From: Uranotaenia lowii
Taxonomy: Eukaryota > Arthropoda > Insecta > Diptera > Culicidae
Reading direction: 5' to 3'
NCBI RefSeq assembly: GCF_029784155.1
Contig: NC_073693.1
Span: 28,932,343-28,996,342, forward strand
Length of the DNA stretch: 64,000 nt
The translations under genes and the position numbers were made by a program. The stretch's first letter is position 1. The number at the start of each line of letters is the position of its first letter. This document shows, one piece after another, positions 36,701 through 45,670 of the stretch. A model generated the notes under the pieces. The model saw nothing but the letters and a program-made list of their open reading frames with translations. It searched no databases and was not told the DNA's origin.

Positions 36701-39700
36701 CCCCTCCCCCAGGGACAGTTATATTGGGGAAAAGTGTAAAAAAAGTGCAAAAAGTTCAGCTGTCAAGAAATTTCACTTTGTTCCGGAGTTATTGTGGGCG
36801 GATTGCTGTTTTCTCTAACCAGTTCGACGCACGGAACACCTGAAATGCGTTAACACAACTAAGTTTTGTTTGAATTGCTTCACAACCCACCCGTCGCCCA
36901 GCTATCTACAAGATTAAGGCTAAGTATTGTGTGCTCAGGTAAGTCTGTGGTGCAGACCCGTATTGAGGATCAGGCTGCTACCGCTGTGCATGCTTGGCAT
37001 AAAGTTTTGGGAGAGTCGGTTATACACAGTTTATCGGATTTTCTGTTGGTGGCTCGTTTGTCAACCGCGAAACAACGTCGTTTGCCGTGCTGGTCTGTGA
37101 ATTTGTGATACCGTGCAGTGGTGTAAAGATTATCTTGTGGTTGTGCGTGCCCGGATAACGATTATGTCTCGAGAGGATATACGACTCCTGGTGAAGCAGG
37201 AACGGAATTTGCGAAGCTTAATGGAAAACATACAGGAATTTGTTGACGAATACCAAGCAGAACGGGACTTCGTTTCTTTGAAATATAGGATGCAGAAGTT
37301 AGACGAAGTATACGACAAGTTCATACGGGTTAGAGAACACATAGAAGTTATAACCGATGTTGCAGAAATCACTGCAGGCACAGGCGGAAGTGAGGAACAG
37401 GCAGCCCTCGAACGTGCGATGAGGATCAGCGAGCGCGAAGAGATCAACATGCGCATCATTAAGGACTTCGAGAATCGATTCTTCGCGATGAAGCACAGTT
37501 TAGGAGTGCTGGAGGCAGCCCAAATTAATTCCAGCAGTCAATCTGAAAAGGTATCTGCAGCGGTCGAATCAAAGGTCAGGGTCAAACTTCCCGAATTGAA
37601 GCTACCAACATTCAGCGGAAGGTTGCAAGATTGGATCACCTTCCGTGACACTTTCACCAGCATGATTCATAACAACGGTAACCTGTCAGACATAGACAAG
37701 TTTACGTACCTGCGTACGTTATTGACGGGTGATGCACTGATGGAGATCGAATCTATAGATTTGACATCGGTCAACTATCTTATTGCATGGCAAACGCTCC
37801 GGAACTCGTTTGAAAACAGAAAGCTTCTAGTGAAATCGTACCTCGACATTCTGTTTGCTGTCAACCCAATGAAAGAAGAATCTTACGAGCAGCTCAACCA
37901 GGTGGTGAAGGTTTTTGAGACAACGCTGATGATGCTCCAGAAAGTCGGAGTGGAAACAAACGGAATGTCCATCATTCTCCAGCATATGGTGTGCCAGCGT
38001 TTGGATTCTGCTACACTACACCACTGGGAATGCCATCACAATTCGAAGGAGGTTCCGACGTATCAGCAGTTAGTAGAATTTCTTAAGACAAGATGTCTGG
38101 TGCTCCGTAACATCACGTCAGCCTATTCAAGCCAAGGGGAGACAAAAAGACAGTTTCGTTTTCCGACAGTCAGTCATACCAGTGTCCAGCAAAAGTATTC
38201 CTGTCCATTTTGTGATGAGTCTATGCACTCAGTGTTCAAATGCCCGAAGTTTACACAAATGAATGTGTCCGATCGTGTTGAGTTCGTTAAGAAGAAATCT
38301 TTATGCCTTAATTGCCTTTCGCCGGGTCATATTGCAAAATTTTGTATCAAGGGTTCTTGTCAAATCTGCGGAAAAGGCCATCACACCCTCCTGCACGCAG
38401 GTCCTCAGGTATCACAGTTCAGTTCAGGAAAGTTACGGTTTCCACAGCAAGTCAATCCGGACGCGTGTCAACAGCCACCTCAGAATCAAACTGAGCTACA
38501 CTATGAAGAAGATTTTCCAAATTCAACTCTCCAAAACCAAACCGATCTATTACACAACCCAAGTCCAAGCATGAATAACCTCCCATCCTCTAGCGCCACA
38601 GACAATCCTTACACTAGCCACAGTTCTATAATATCCGCAAATCCTAGGACCGTTCCAACTACTGTCCTGCTGCCTACAGCAGTTCTAACGATTAGGGATA
38701 GTTGTGGGAATACCATCTCAGCTCGAGCATTATTGGACTCAGGATCGCAGCTATGCTTCATGACTGAACGGGTTGCTCAGTCCTTAAAATTTGAACGATG
38801 TCAAGAATATCTTCAAATCAGAGGAATTGGTCAATTAAGTACTTGTTCCACTCAGTCAGTGTCCGCTACAATTGTTTCGAAGCATTCGGACTATCGCTCT
38901 ACATTGAACTTCTTCGTTCTCCCGAAAGTCACTGCGGATATTCCATTGAAAAAGATTAACGTTGATAGTTGGAGTATGCCTTCAGGACTCGACATGGCAG
39001 ATCCCGATTTCCAAAATCCCAGCAGCATCGACATTATTCTTGGAGCAGAGGTGTTCTACGATCTTTTGTTGGAAGGGTATCACAGATTGAACGAAATTGG
39101 ACCAATTCTTCAGAACACGCGACTTGGTTGGGTTGTTTCCGGCAAGGTTTTCGAACAGTCTCGAGGTCAAGAAACGATATCAGCTTATTGCACTGAGAAA
39201 CGTTTTGAAAAGTTGCAGACTGGTTTTTTGGAGATGAAGTCAAGTCAAATAACTACAATGAAGACGCTTGAAGACGCAGAATGCAGAGACGATTGGTTTT
39301 ACTTTGAAAACAACAAATTGAAGATTAAGACGCCAAACCACATTTGGGAACCACAAGTGTTTCCCAGTTATTTCGCTGTTCCTCAATGGAATGTTTCCAC
39401 CGAGATCAGCAAGCGAAATTTGGTTTCCGATTTGAGTAAACTGGTGGATTCCTGTAGACAGTTCGGTTCTAAGATAGCTCGTGCCAAGATATTTCTCCAG
39501 GATCTCTGGAAGCAGATTTATTCCTGGACGAAAACGCTTCCTGGTTTTCTTCAGCAACGTTCGCCAGAATATCGGAGCAACTTGAATGGGTTATCTTTTC
39601 TGCGAGTTCCATGGTTGTTCAACAGAAAAATTTTGAGTCATCTTCGCATTCTAAAATCTCGAATTGCACCTCTACATTATGTCACCCGCATGAGGAAGAA

Positions 39701-42700
39701 ACTGATGAATCAACGTTTGAGATGTTCCATGCAGTATTTACTATCAACAGGTTCAATCGTCATGAATTGGAACTTTTTAAATTCATCATTTGTTCATCGG
39801 CTATTCATCACAAGGGAAGAGTAGATATCTTCTCCAACGAGGCGCATTAGGCGCGCCTGCGGGGGCCTATTAGCCCCCGCAGTCCAGTTAATGTCCTCCA
39901 TGCCAACGGCGGTCGCTGACCGTCCGTCCTAAAGAGTCGACCCACGAAGCATTGAAGTCATGAGATCGTTGAATGAACCACATCACCCTTATGGACACCC
40001 TTATGGACACGTCGCTGTATAAAAGTTGATAGAGCGTCTTGTATACTTGTGGAGGTTGAGGGACCTCCACGCAAAGTTAAGTTTGTGTTTGTTGTTCAAT
40101 ATTGCTTTAGGACATACACAATCCTTTTATCAGCAGGAAATCATGCCATCTACCGTATATGGATTCTTCAGTCGTTCATCGCCAGCCGTATAGTAAACTT
40201 CGCATCGCAGTTATCATTTGAGTATTAATGTTCCACTGAAACCATTGTCACAAGTCATCGTTCCATCAAAAAATTGATTGAATCCATCACTGAGCACAGC
40301 AGGAGCATCGGCGCAATGTGCGCCCGCGGTGGCACGAAGCCACCGCTTCAGGGAAGTCGTTCGTAAGTAATTTTTGATTGAGTAAAAAAGCCCCTCTCAT
40401 CTGATTCCAGAGTTTACGAGCCATGAATGCCGGGTACTGAGGTCCAGAGTACGTTTCCCGATCGCAACCTACAAGCATGGTCCAGTGCACAGGTTGTTGT
40501 CATCGCTGCATCGCAGAATAAAATACAGTCCACTAAGTAAAAACAGGCGTTGTGGAGTCCAGTGAGGCACTGGGCAGTTAATTTTGGAATCATAAAATAG
40601 CATAAGTAGCAGCAGTTTCAAGAGTTGCTAATGAGAAGAGCTTAAAATATTGTTGATATTGCTAGGCAAATCAAGGGGGCCGGTAATGTTAACGCATAAC
40701 TTCAAGCCACGCTAGTAATCTAGCCATATAATAGTATGTGTGTTGTTATTTGCTCACATTCTCTTACCACCCAGCTGATCCACATCCGATCAGCTGACGA
40801 ACAAGATCATTCTAAACCAGCAGTCAAAGTGGTCGGACATAGTTCCATACAGCCAGAATAAATATTAAGTCTAAATCGCTAAGTGAAGTTTTTTCTAATC
40901 AGAATAAAGTGGCCAACATTTGAAGACAAAATAAAGTGTTCCTTAAGTCAACCCGCGCTTCTCGAATCCATCCGAAAGTTGAATTAAGTCTATACAAATC
41001 GCAACACTGGGCTTGGAACAAATTTGCCCGGATACTTCTCTTATACCGTATTTGTTTATGCCGAGTGTTGCACTGGTGCACCACTAGGTGCTGTCAAACT
41101 GTTTGTTTATTCGGACGGTGTTGCACTGGTTTTGACCTGTCGGAGTTCTGCTTACGGACGGTGGCCCACCGATAATTTTGCCAGTGTTGCGAGAGAGCGT
41201 GTGAGTGAGCGAGGTAGCAATACACTGGCGAGGATTTGTGTTTGTTTTTATCGGGTACGGTGGAACACTCCACGAGTGGAGAAAACAAATACAGTATTAT
41301 TTTGTGATAAAATTTTGAAATCCAATTTTGCCGGTTTTTAAGATGAAATTGCCCAGATTTGCCCGGCCCGGAGACCTGCGGGAAAAATTCCTGCCACCTT
41401 AACGCATTAAAAATCTTAAGTCCCAATGTCAATACTATGTTTACTTGCGTTTACAAAGAATTTATGATTAGATTGCAAAATAAGTAATGAGCTTCTCGAA
41501 ATGAATAACATCATTAAAACCTACAAATCATAGGTTAAAATTAAGGATCCGACTGGATTTTATTTCGTTTCAAATCCAGCACATCAATAATTCATATAAC
41601 GGATAACCGTAAAAAAAAGGAACTGAAAAACAGAAATCAAATATAAAATATTAAGAAATTAAGTTTTTTTTTCAAATTCTTCTCCCGATTTCTTTTAGAT
41701 TCAACAACAATAAATCCAAAGAGGGGGTTGTGCGTTAGGAATTTTCAGAACCAAATATGAGCTTATGCTTAAATTTTTCTATTCACACAATAATAAATTA
41801 AAATTGAAGTAGAAATGCAGATTAAAATTTTAAGTAAAATATTCACTCTGACTCTGGAATTTTTTTTTTCAATTGCAATTGATTAACTCTTCAAAAGAAT
41901 AGTATTAACTATAAAAAATGAACCATTTATTCAATTTAAAAAAAAAAACGTTTTCGTTGGTCTTAGGCAAAAGTCGTGTAATATATACGCAATGCAAATG
42001 AAAAAAAAGTGTTCACAAAGATAAAAATGGTTTCTCACTTTTTTCATAATTCATTTGTTTCAAATTTGTTCCTATTTCATTTGTTTCAGTTCAAATAATA
42101 TTAAAAATCTAGTATGAGAGCCTGAAATTCAAGCAAAAAACAATGAAAATAAAGTTTTAATAGCCTCATTCTTCAGAATCTGAATGGGATTATGATATTA
42201 AAAAAAATACTTATATTTAAAAATTGAAGAAGCAAAACAAGAAATGATAATAATGGTACGATATTTTCGAATCACGATACAAATACTTCAGAAAATAATT
42301 GAATATCTGAGTTTTACAATAAATTGAAATGCATAAAATTCATTTACAAACAATTATCTCAAATGTTTGATTTTTTTAACCTGTAGTTCCAAAATGAGAA
42401 TCAATAAAATGTTTTCATGAACCTAGCGCTGATCTGAAAAAGCTCAAGAAAAATATTGTGGTAATTTGAAGATCTTTTTTTTTTACATTTGCTGCTCCAA
42501 AAATAAGTGTATTATATATAATTGATAAGATTCTTAAATAAGTTCATAAAATAATAATTTATAAATTACCAGATATCTATATAAATAACGAAAATTACAC
42601 AAGTCATAAAAATTCACATATAAACTTATTTGCGGGCGCTGATTCCAAATATGCAGTTTGATTTTTTTTCTTTCAGCTCTTGTTTTCGAGATATCTTTCG

Positions 42701-44594
42701 AATGATTCAAATTCATTAAATGAATTTGTGCACTTTGTGGGGAAAGCTGTAAAACATTTAAAACATTTATTTTAAAGCCCTGTTTCTTTGAAGCTAGAAT
42801 ATCTAAGTAACAGCTGAATGCATTGAGAAAACGACAACGGCACTAGATTCGCAGATTTTTTTATAAAAGAATTAGAAGTTGTATAAAAGATGAAAAATAA
42901 GAAATTTGGTAAAAGGTTCAACTATTCATCTCTAATTTCATATTTTTCAGAAGAAGGAGAGATTTTCTTCATATTCTGCTTCTAGGCATTCGGAACATTT
43001 CTAAATTTTTACAGTCAAGATTAATTGGACTTTAAAAACTGTTGATTCGATTTCCAAAAAAATACAAAAAGGTTGAAAATGGCAAAATCAATCAAATTAT
43101 CAAAATTTTTAAACTCTTTAAATATTACTATTTTCTAAATTAGCAAAATGACTCAAATTGGCAAATTCATTCCAAATAATTTTTTTATATTTATTCACAA
43201 TTGACAAATATTATTATTATCGAATTTCATTAATGGAAATTAGATTCATGTGGTTTCGGAGCCTAGAAAGAGCAATAATTTCAACCTGAAACCAGATTTG
43301 CATTCGAACTTCAGTTGATTTGGTCAACTTTTTCACATCCATGTAGTCAAATTATATATGTTTCAATTTAAAAGTAATTTTTTTTTTTTATTTGTGACAC
43401 TATACCATCCTTATGTTAAAAGTAGTTGTTACTCACCCCTTCAATCGGAACCCGCTCTCTTCTGCTTGTTGTAAGGCTTCAATCAATCTAACAAGATAAA
43501 CAAATCGCGTTAATTTATTGAAACATCTCATAAGAAATTCGACTTACAATTTTTCCAGTCCCAAAATGGTGGGATGTTGATAGCACTCGATGTGCAGTTT
43601 GGTCCGCGCCTCAAACAGCTGCACAATGGAACCATAATCACTTTTGCGGTAGCCAATGTGACTAACTCCCTCAGCATCCCTCACTACCCGGGCATTTTCA
43701 AACAACCGAACAAATCCGGTCTGAATTTGTACCACTCCTCCCAAATAGAAAGAATCCCGCAACAGGTAATCCCACTTGTCGACATCGATTTTGTACCATT
43801 TGTTGTGCACTATCTCCGCCAGGAACATAGTGTCCGGAGTGAGCAGTGCCGTTAAGGCCTCCTGATTGCCGGTTATCAGAGCGCAGATCAACTGCTGCCC
43901 GTAGAAGTGTTCCAGCTCTTCCGGAGACAGTTTAATGTCGTTGTTGGCAAATAGCTGGTATGCCATTTCGCAGGAAGATTGCTCGTGCTGAAAAGTGATC
44001 AATCTTTGAGAAAGGGAATCCGGAAGGGGACTCATTGTTTGAATACTAACCGACCAACTTTTGTCGCTTCCACTGTGCACAAAGTCCTCCCACATGTGTG
44101 AAAATGGACCGTGGCCAACGTCGTGAAGCAGAGCTGCCAACTGTAATAAAACCGTTATAAAACCAAATGTTTAATTTTGAAAGTTGTTTTTTATGAATCT
44201 TACCACAACACATTTCCTGTGGATATTGGAAACTTGAACGCCACTATTTTTTTCCAATGTTTTTAGAAGTTTGCCGGCAAGGTGACACACCCTAAAAGAC
44301 AACATACAACACTTTTAGTAAAACTGTTTTTGTTTTAAGATTTATCAGTTGATCTTACCCCAAGCAATGCTCAAATCGGGTGTGGGTGGCGCATGGAAAA
44401 ACTTTCGTACTAGTGCCCAGCTGTTTAAGATTCCGAAGCCTCTGAAACTCACAGGTGTCCACCACTTCCCGGACAAACGGCGGATAGGTTACCATCCCAT
44501 GAACAGCATCGTACAGGGTCCAATCTTTCTCGGCATGATCGGAACACGCCGTCAAATCCCGTTGCTGTCCGGTGCCATTAGTTGATATCGACAT
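30731..44594 (-). CDS. SAMHD1: SAMHD1-like HD-domain dNTP triphosphohydrolase
   Basis: An HD-superfamily enzyme; the vertebrate homologue cleaves dNTPs to nucleoside and triphosphate. Eight coding exons join in phase on the minus strand: 44594-44359, 44291-44204, 44140-44051, 43987-43548, 43487-43437, 31315-31138, 31065-30911 and 30854-30731. They total 453 codons plus stop. All junctions are GT-AG. Metal ligands are visible as His76 (FEH), His114-Asp115 (LLHDVGHGPFSH) and Asp208 (IDVDKWD). Proton-relay histidines His123 and His139 (HEQ) match human H215 and H233. The N-terminal SAM domain of the vertebrate protein is absent; the HD domain begins by residue 30. The C-terminal half (IIDLNRRLGGDFFFQIHKKIPYG... 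and FIVYCKS) fits the family. Most introns are 56-72 bp, but intron 5 is 12.1 kb and full of transposons. An acceptor at 44617 implies a 5' untranslated exon upstream. Confidence 0.93.
31537..33330 (-). mobile_element. Tc1/mariner element, interrupted by a hAT MITE
   Basis: It begins AAAGGGTGATACGGTCAAAA next to TA (31535-31536). The other end, read on the minus strand, begins AAAAGGTGTATAGC next to TA (33331-33332). Transposase on the minus strand: helix-turn-helix region at about 33240-32880 (DAANKLGVSSTTVHRAKKR), first catalytic Asp in MDDETYVKADY (32825), second Asp in LFWPDLASCHYG (about 32545), and the last Asp with PKDKNPPNTPELRPIEKYW (about 31895-31840). Without the 570-bp insert plus its 8-bp duplication the element would be about 1.2 kb, usual for the family. 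Frameshifts exist, so it is probably inactive. Confidence 0.9.
31905..32474. mobile_element. hAT-type MITE, 570 bp, 8-bp TSD CCTCCTGC
   Basis: The ends are CAGAGATG and, on the other strand, CAGCGGTG, fitting the hAT terminal pattern CAGNGNTG. The 8-bp target duplication CCTCCTGC is at 31897-31904 and 32475-32482. The motif GCGAGTCTACA lies near both ends (31920 and 32456), and AACTCGG recurs inside. No transposase. The insertion splits the mariner transposase just before its third catalytic region. Confidence 0.92.
33331..33819. other. AT-rich part of the large SAMHD1 intron
   Basis: No gene or repeat recognised. The oligo-T run at 33507-33520 is the only feature. Confidence 0.5.
33820..35032. 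repeat. Diverged tandem repeats of about 170 bp
   Basis: The landmark AAATTTGGTTCC(A/G)TTTGCTTGA and variants recur near 34092, 34301, 34540, 34694 and 34810, each followed by a GAGCCCCTCTCCC-like pyrimidine block and GAAGGAG...TCTCAAAC. The copies are strongly diverged. The block ends at AACAGACAGACAGAAATC and TATATATAGATA near 35032, which looks like the end of a mobile element with internal repeats. No coding capacity. Confidence 0.75.
35033..35982. other. AT-rich part of the large SAMHD1 intron
   Basis: No gene recognised. The plus-strand frame at 35613-35828 is AT-driven and lacks any domain. Confidence 0.5.
35988..36307 (+). repeat. 5' LTR of the BEL/Pao element
   Basis: 320 bp, beginning TGTTAACGCATAACTTC and ending TACAAATCGCAACA. 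It has AATAAATATTAAG, a possible polyadenylation signal. It appears identical to 40687-41006. Confidence 0.96.
37164..39824 (+). CDS. BEL/Pao gag-protease polyprotein with fused pol remnants
   Basis: An open frame of 886 codons from ATG 37164; the frame itself is open further upstream. In order: a coiled-coil-like N-terminus (ERNLRSLMENIQEFVDEYQ), a DUF1759-type gag domain (KLPELKLPTFSGRLQDWITF, about 37585-37880), three zinc-binding knuckles (CPFCDESMHSVFKC, CLNCLSPGHIAKFC, CQICGKGHHTLLH; about 38200-38400), a Pro/Ser/Asn-rich spacer, and a DUF1758 retropepsin whose active site ALLDSGSQLCFMT is at 38727-38765. It then fuses to a short tail of the reverse-transcriptase region (ISKRNLVSDLSKL, ARAKIFLQDLWKQ; about 39400-39515) and other scrambled pol pieces. 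No YVDD box, RNase H or integrase core is present. The gag and protease parts are free of stops and could work; the pol functions cannot. Confidence 0.9.
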   Translation: MSREDIRLLVKQERNLRSLMENIQEFVDEYQAERDFVSLKYRMQKLDEVYDKFIRVREHIEVITDVAEITAGTGGSEEQAALERAMRISEREEINMRIIKDFENRFFAMKHSLGVLEAAQINSSSQSEKVSAAVESKVRVKLPELKLPTFSGRLQDWITFRDTFTSMIHNNGNLSDIDKFTYLRTLLTGDALMEIESIDLTSVNYLIAWQTLRNSFENRKLLVKSYLDILFAVNPMKEESYEQLNQVVKVFETTLMMLQKVGVETNGMSIILQHMVCQRLDSATLHHWECHHNSKEVPTYQQLVEFLKTRCLVLRNITSAYSSQGETKRQFRFPTVSHTSVQQKYSCPFCDESMHSVFKCPKFTQMNVSDRVEFVKKKSLCLNCLSPGHIAKFCIKGSCQICGKGHHTLLHAGPQVSQFSSGKLRFPQQVNPDACQQPPQNQTELHYEEDFPNSTLQNQTDLLHNPSPSMNNLPSSSATDNPYTSHSSIISANPRTVPTTVLLPTAVLTIRDSCGNTISARALLDSGSQLCFMTERVAQSLKFERCQEYLQIRGIGQLSTCSTQSVSATIVSKHSDYRSTLNFFVLPKVTADIPLKKINVDSWSMPSGLDMADPDFQNPSSIDIILGAEVFYDLLLEGYHRLNEIGPILQNTRLGWVVSGKVFEQSRGQETISAYCTEKRFEKLQTGFLEMKSSQITTMKTLEDAECRDDWFYFENNKLKIKTPNHIWEPQVFPSYFAVPQWNVSTEISKRNLVSDLSKLVDSCRQFGSKIARAKIFLQDLWKQIYSWTKTLPGFLQQRSPEYRSNLNGLSFLRVPWLFNRKILSHLRILKSRIAPLHYVTRMRKKLMNQRLRCSMQYLLSTGSIVMNWNFLNSSFVHRLFITREE
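39857..39882. other. GC hairpin, 10-bp stem
   Basis: CTGCGGGGGC, loop CTATTA, GCCCCCGCAG: a perfect 10-bp stem just after the end of the long frame, next to GGCGCGCC. It stands out in AT-rich surroundings. It could act as an RNA structure in the BEL transcript. Confidence 0.85.
40326..40346. other. GC hairpin, 8-bp stem
   Basis: GCGGTGGC, loop ACGAA, GCCACCGC forms a perfect 8-bp stem in the non-coding 3' part of the BEL element. Confidence 0.8.
40687..41006 (+). repeat. 3' LTR of the BEL/Pao element
   Basis: 320 bp, appearing identical to the 5' LTR. It is flanked outside by the target duplication CTGGG (41007-41011). Confidence 0.96.
41012..43436. other. Remaining SAMHD1 intron, AT-rich
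   Basis: The first 390 bases are GC-richer; AATTTGCCCGG at 41019 and ATTTGCCCGGCC at 41358 lie near both ends in the same orientation, and no domain is present. The rest is very AT-rich without gene or element. The intron donor side is at 43436. Confidence 0.5.
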
Positions 44595-44616
44595 GGTGAA
44601 TCCAATTAACGGTCCT

Positions 44617-44924
44617 CTGAAATTGAGAATAAGAATTAGAATTAGTTTATTATAAATACTAATTTAAAAATTTGAGGAATAAGTTAAACAAATCAATCGA
44701 TTCGCATTTAAAATCATTAATTTATCAGTTTTTTTTTCTTCTAATACTTCAATTTTGATTTTTTCCAATAATTTATGCTGCACTAACTATTCAAACATCC
44801 GATCCAAGTCCCAACATTGTTAGCATGCCAAATTTTCTCGATTAGGAATTCCCACTTCCTCAAAAAATGAATCTCGAAAGCAAAATTCTTTCCGGAACAG
44901 TTTATACTGTTCGAGCTTACTTAC
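44617..44924 (-). other. Probable 5' UTR intron of the SAMHD1-like gene
   Basis: On the minus strand CTCAATTTCAG ends at 44617, 22 bases before the start codon. A strong donor consensus, AAAGTAAGTAAGC, has its GT at 44924-44923. Together they define a 308-bp intron and place a non-coding first exon just above 44925, within a mixed-composition stretch at about 44925-45100 that may hold the promoter. This is splice-signal inference only. Confidence 0.5.
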
Positions 44925-45386
44925 TTTAAAGCGCGCCTTTTTCCAATATACTAAACCGATCCAGAAGTCAACACACAAAGAATCACATTCTTTTACTATA
45001 AGGGCTCTTCTGAGAACGCGCGTCGTCGTTTAAATTCGTTTGTCTGCCGCTTATCGCCTTCGAAGCGGAATGCCTTTGCTCCAATCAATGAGTCAGAATA
45101 CTACAACTTCAACTTGGATGAGCCGATGTGAAATGTAAACAAGTTTTACCTACTGATATATGCCCTTGGTTGGAGGAGCATGCTTGTTGCATATGTGGGC
45201 GATCATCAACGGGCGCTTTAAAGACGTCACCAAGAGCGATAAGTCATAAGCGTGATTATAATAAGGGACGTATGGAGAAGATTTTTATGCAGTATAGCAG
45301 CTCGATTCTGGATGTGTGAGAACCTAACAGAAATTCCCATTCCTCAAACGTGTTCCCTGATTTTGGGATGAATTATTATATAAATC
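44925..45386. other. Upstream region of the SAMHD1-like gene
   Basis: Contains the inferred non-coding first exon and probably the promoter. The plus-strand frame at 45128-45319 lacks any known domain. A TATA box could not be placed with confidence. Confidence 0.4.
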
Positions 45387-45567
45387 TCGCGTGAGCTCTC
45401 ATTACGTCGTATGAAACAAAATGTAAACAAGCAGATTTATTACGAAAAAAAAAACTGACATAAACTATCTGCAACTTCTTTCCATTTAGAATATTTGTAG
45501 CCTGGACTACATATTCTATATGTGAAATACACATTTCAAAGTTGTTGTGATAACTTTTGCAGCAGTA
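45387..45567. mobile_element. Truncated copy of the 31-bp-TIR element
   Basis: It starts with the same TIR (TCGCGTGAGCTCTCATTACG, one mismatch to 15329) followed by GTCGTATGAAAC and a diverged interior in the orientation opposite to the first copy (ACAAAATGTAAACA, AACTGACATAAACT, TAGCCTGGACTAC, AACTTTTGCAGCA). The second TIR is missing: the match stops near 45567, where unrelated sequence begins. Confidence 0.85.
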
Positions 45568-45670
45568 TTCTGATTTTTGATGATTCTGTCTGTCCTCTAT
45601 ACACAGAAACTTCTGGACCGATCAGCGTGAAATTTGGTATATGACAGTTTCCTGGACCGGGGATGGATTG

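Larger units (their letters stand above)
39825..40686 (+). other. Non-coding 3' region of the BEL/Pao element
   Basis: About 860 bp without a coding frame, containing two GC hairpins. It does not resemble the integrase that would normally be encoded here, so it is either unrelated captured DNA or 3' untranslated sequence. Its origin was not recognised. Confidence 0.6.
35988..41006 (+). mobile_element. Young, internally deleted BEL/Pao retrotransposon
   Basis: The LTRs at 35988-36307 and 40687-41006 are both 320 bp, TG...CA, and no difference was seen on reading them side by side. The target duplication CTGGG is at 35983-35987 and 41007-41011. The 5' LTR is followed by ATTGGTCCGAAAC, a likely primer-binding site, and a purine-rich AAGGGGGCCGG precedes the 3' LTR. 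The one long frame (37164-39824) has BEL-type gag and aspartic protease, but the reverse-transcriptase core, most of RNase H and the integrase are missing. The 0.84 kb between the frame and the 3' LTR is non-coding. It must have been mobilised in trans, recently. Confidence 0.95.

Noticed and set aside
41024..41341. 105-codon plus-strand frame after the BEL element
   Set aside because: No domain, and it lies inside the SAMHD1 intron; it may be old transposon DNA.
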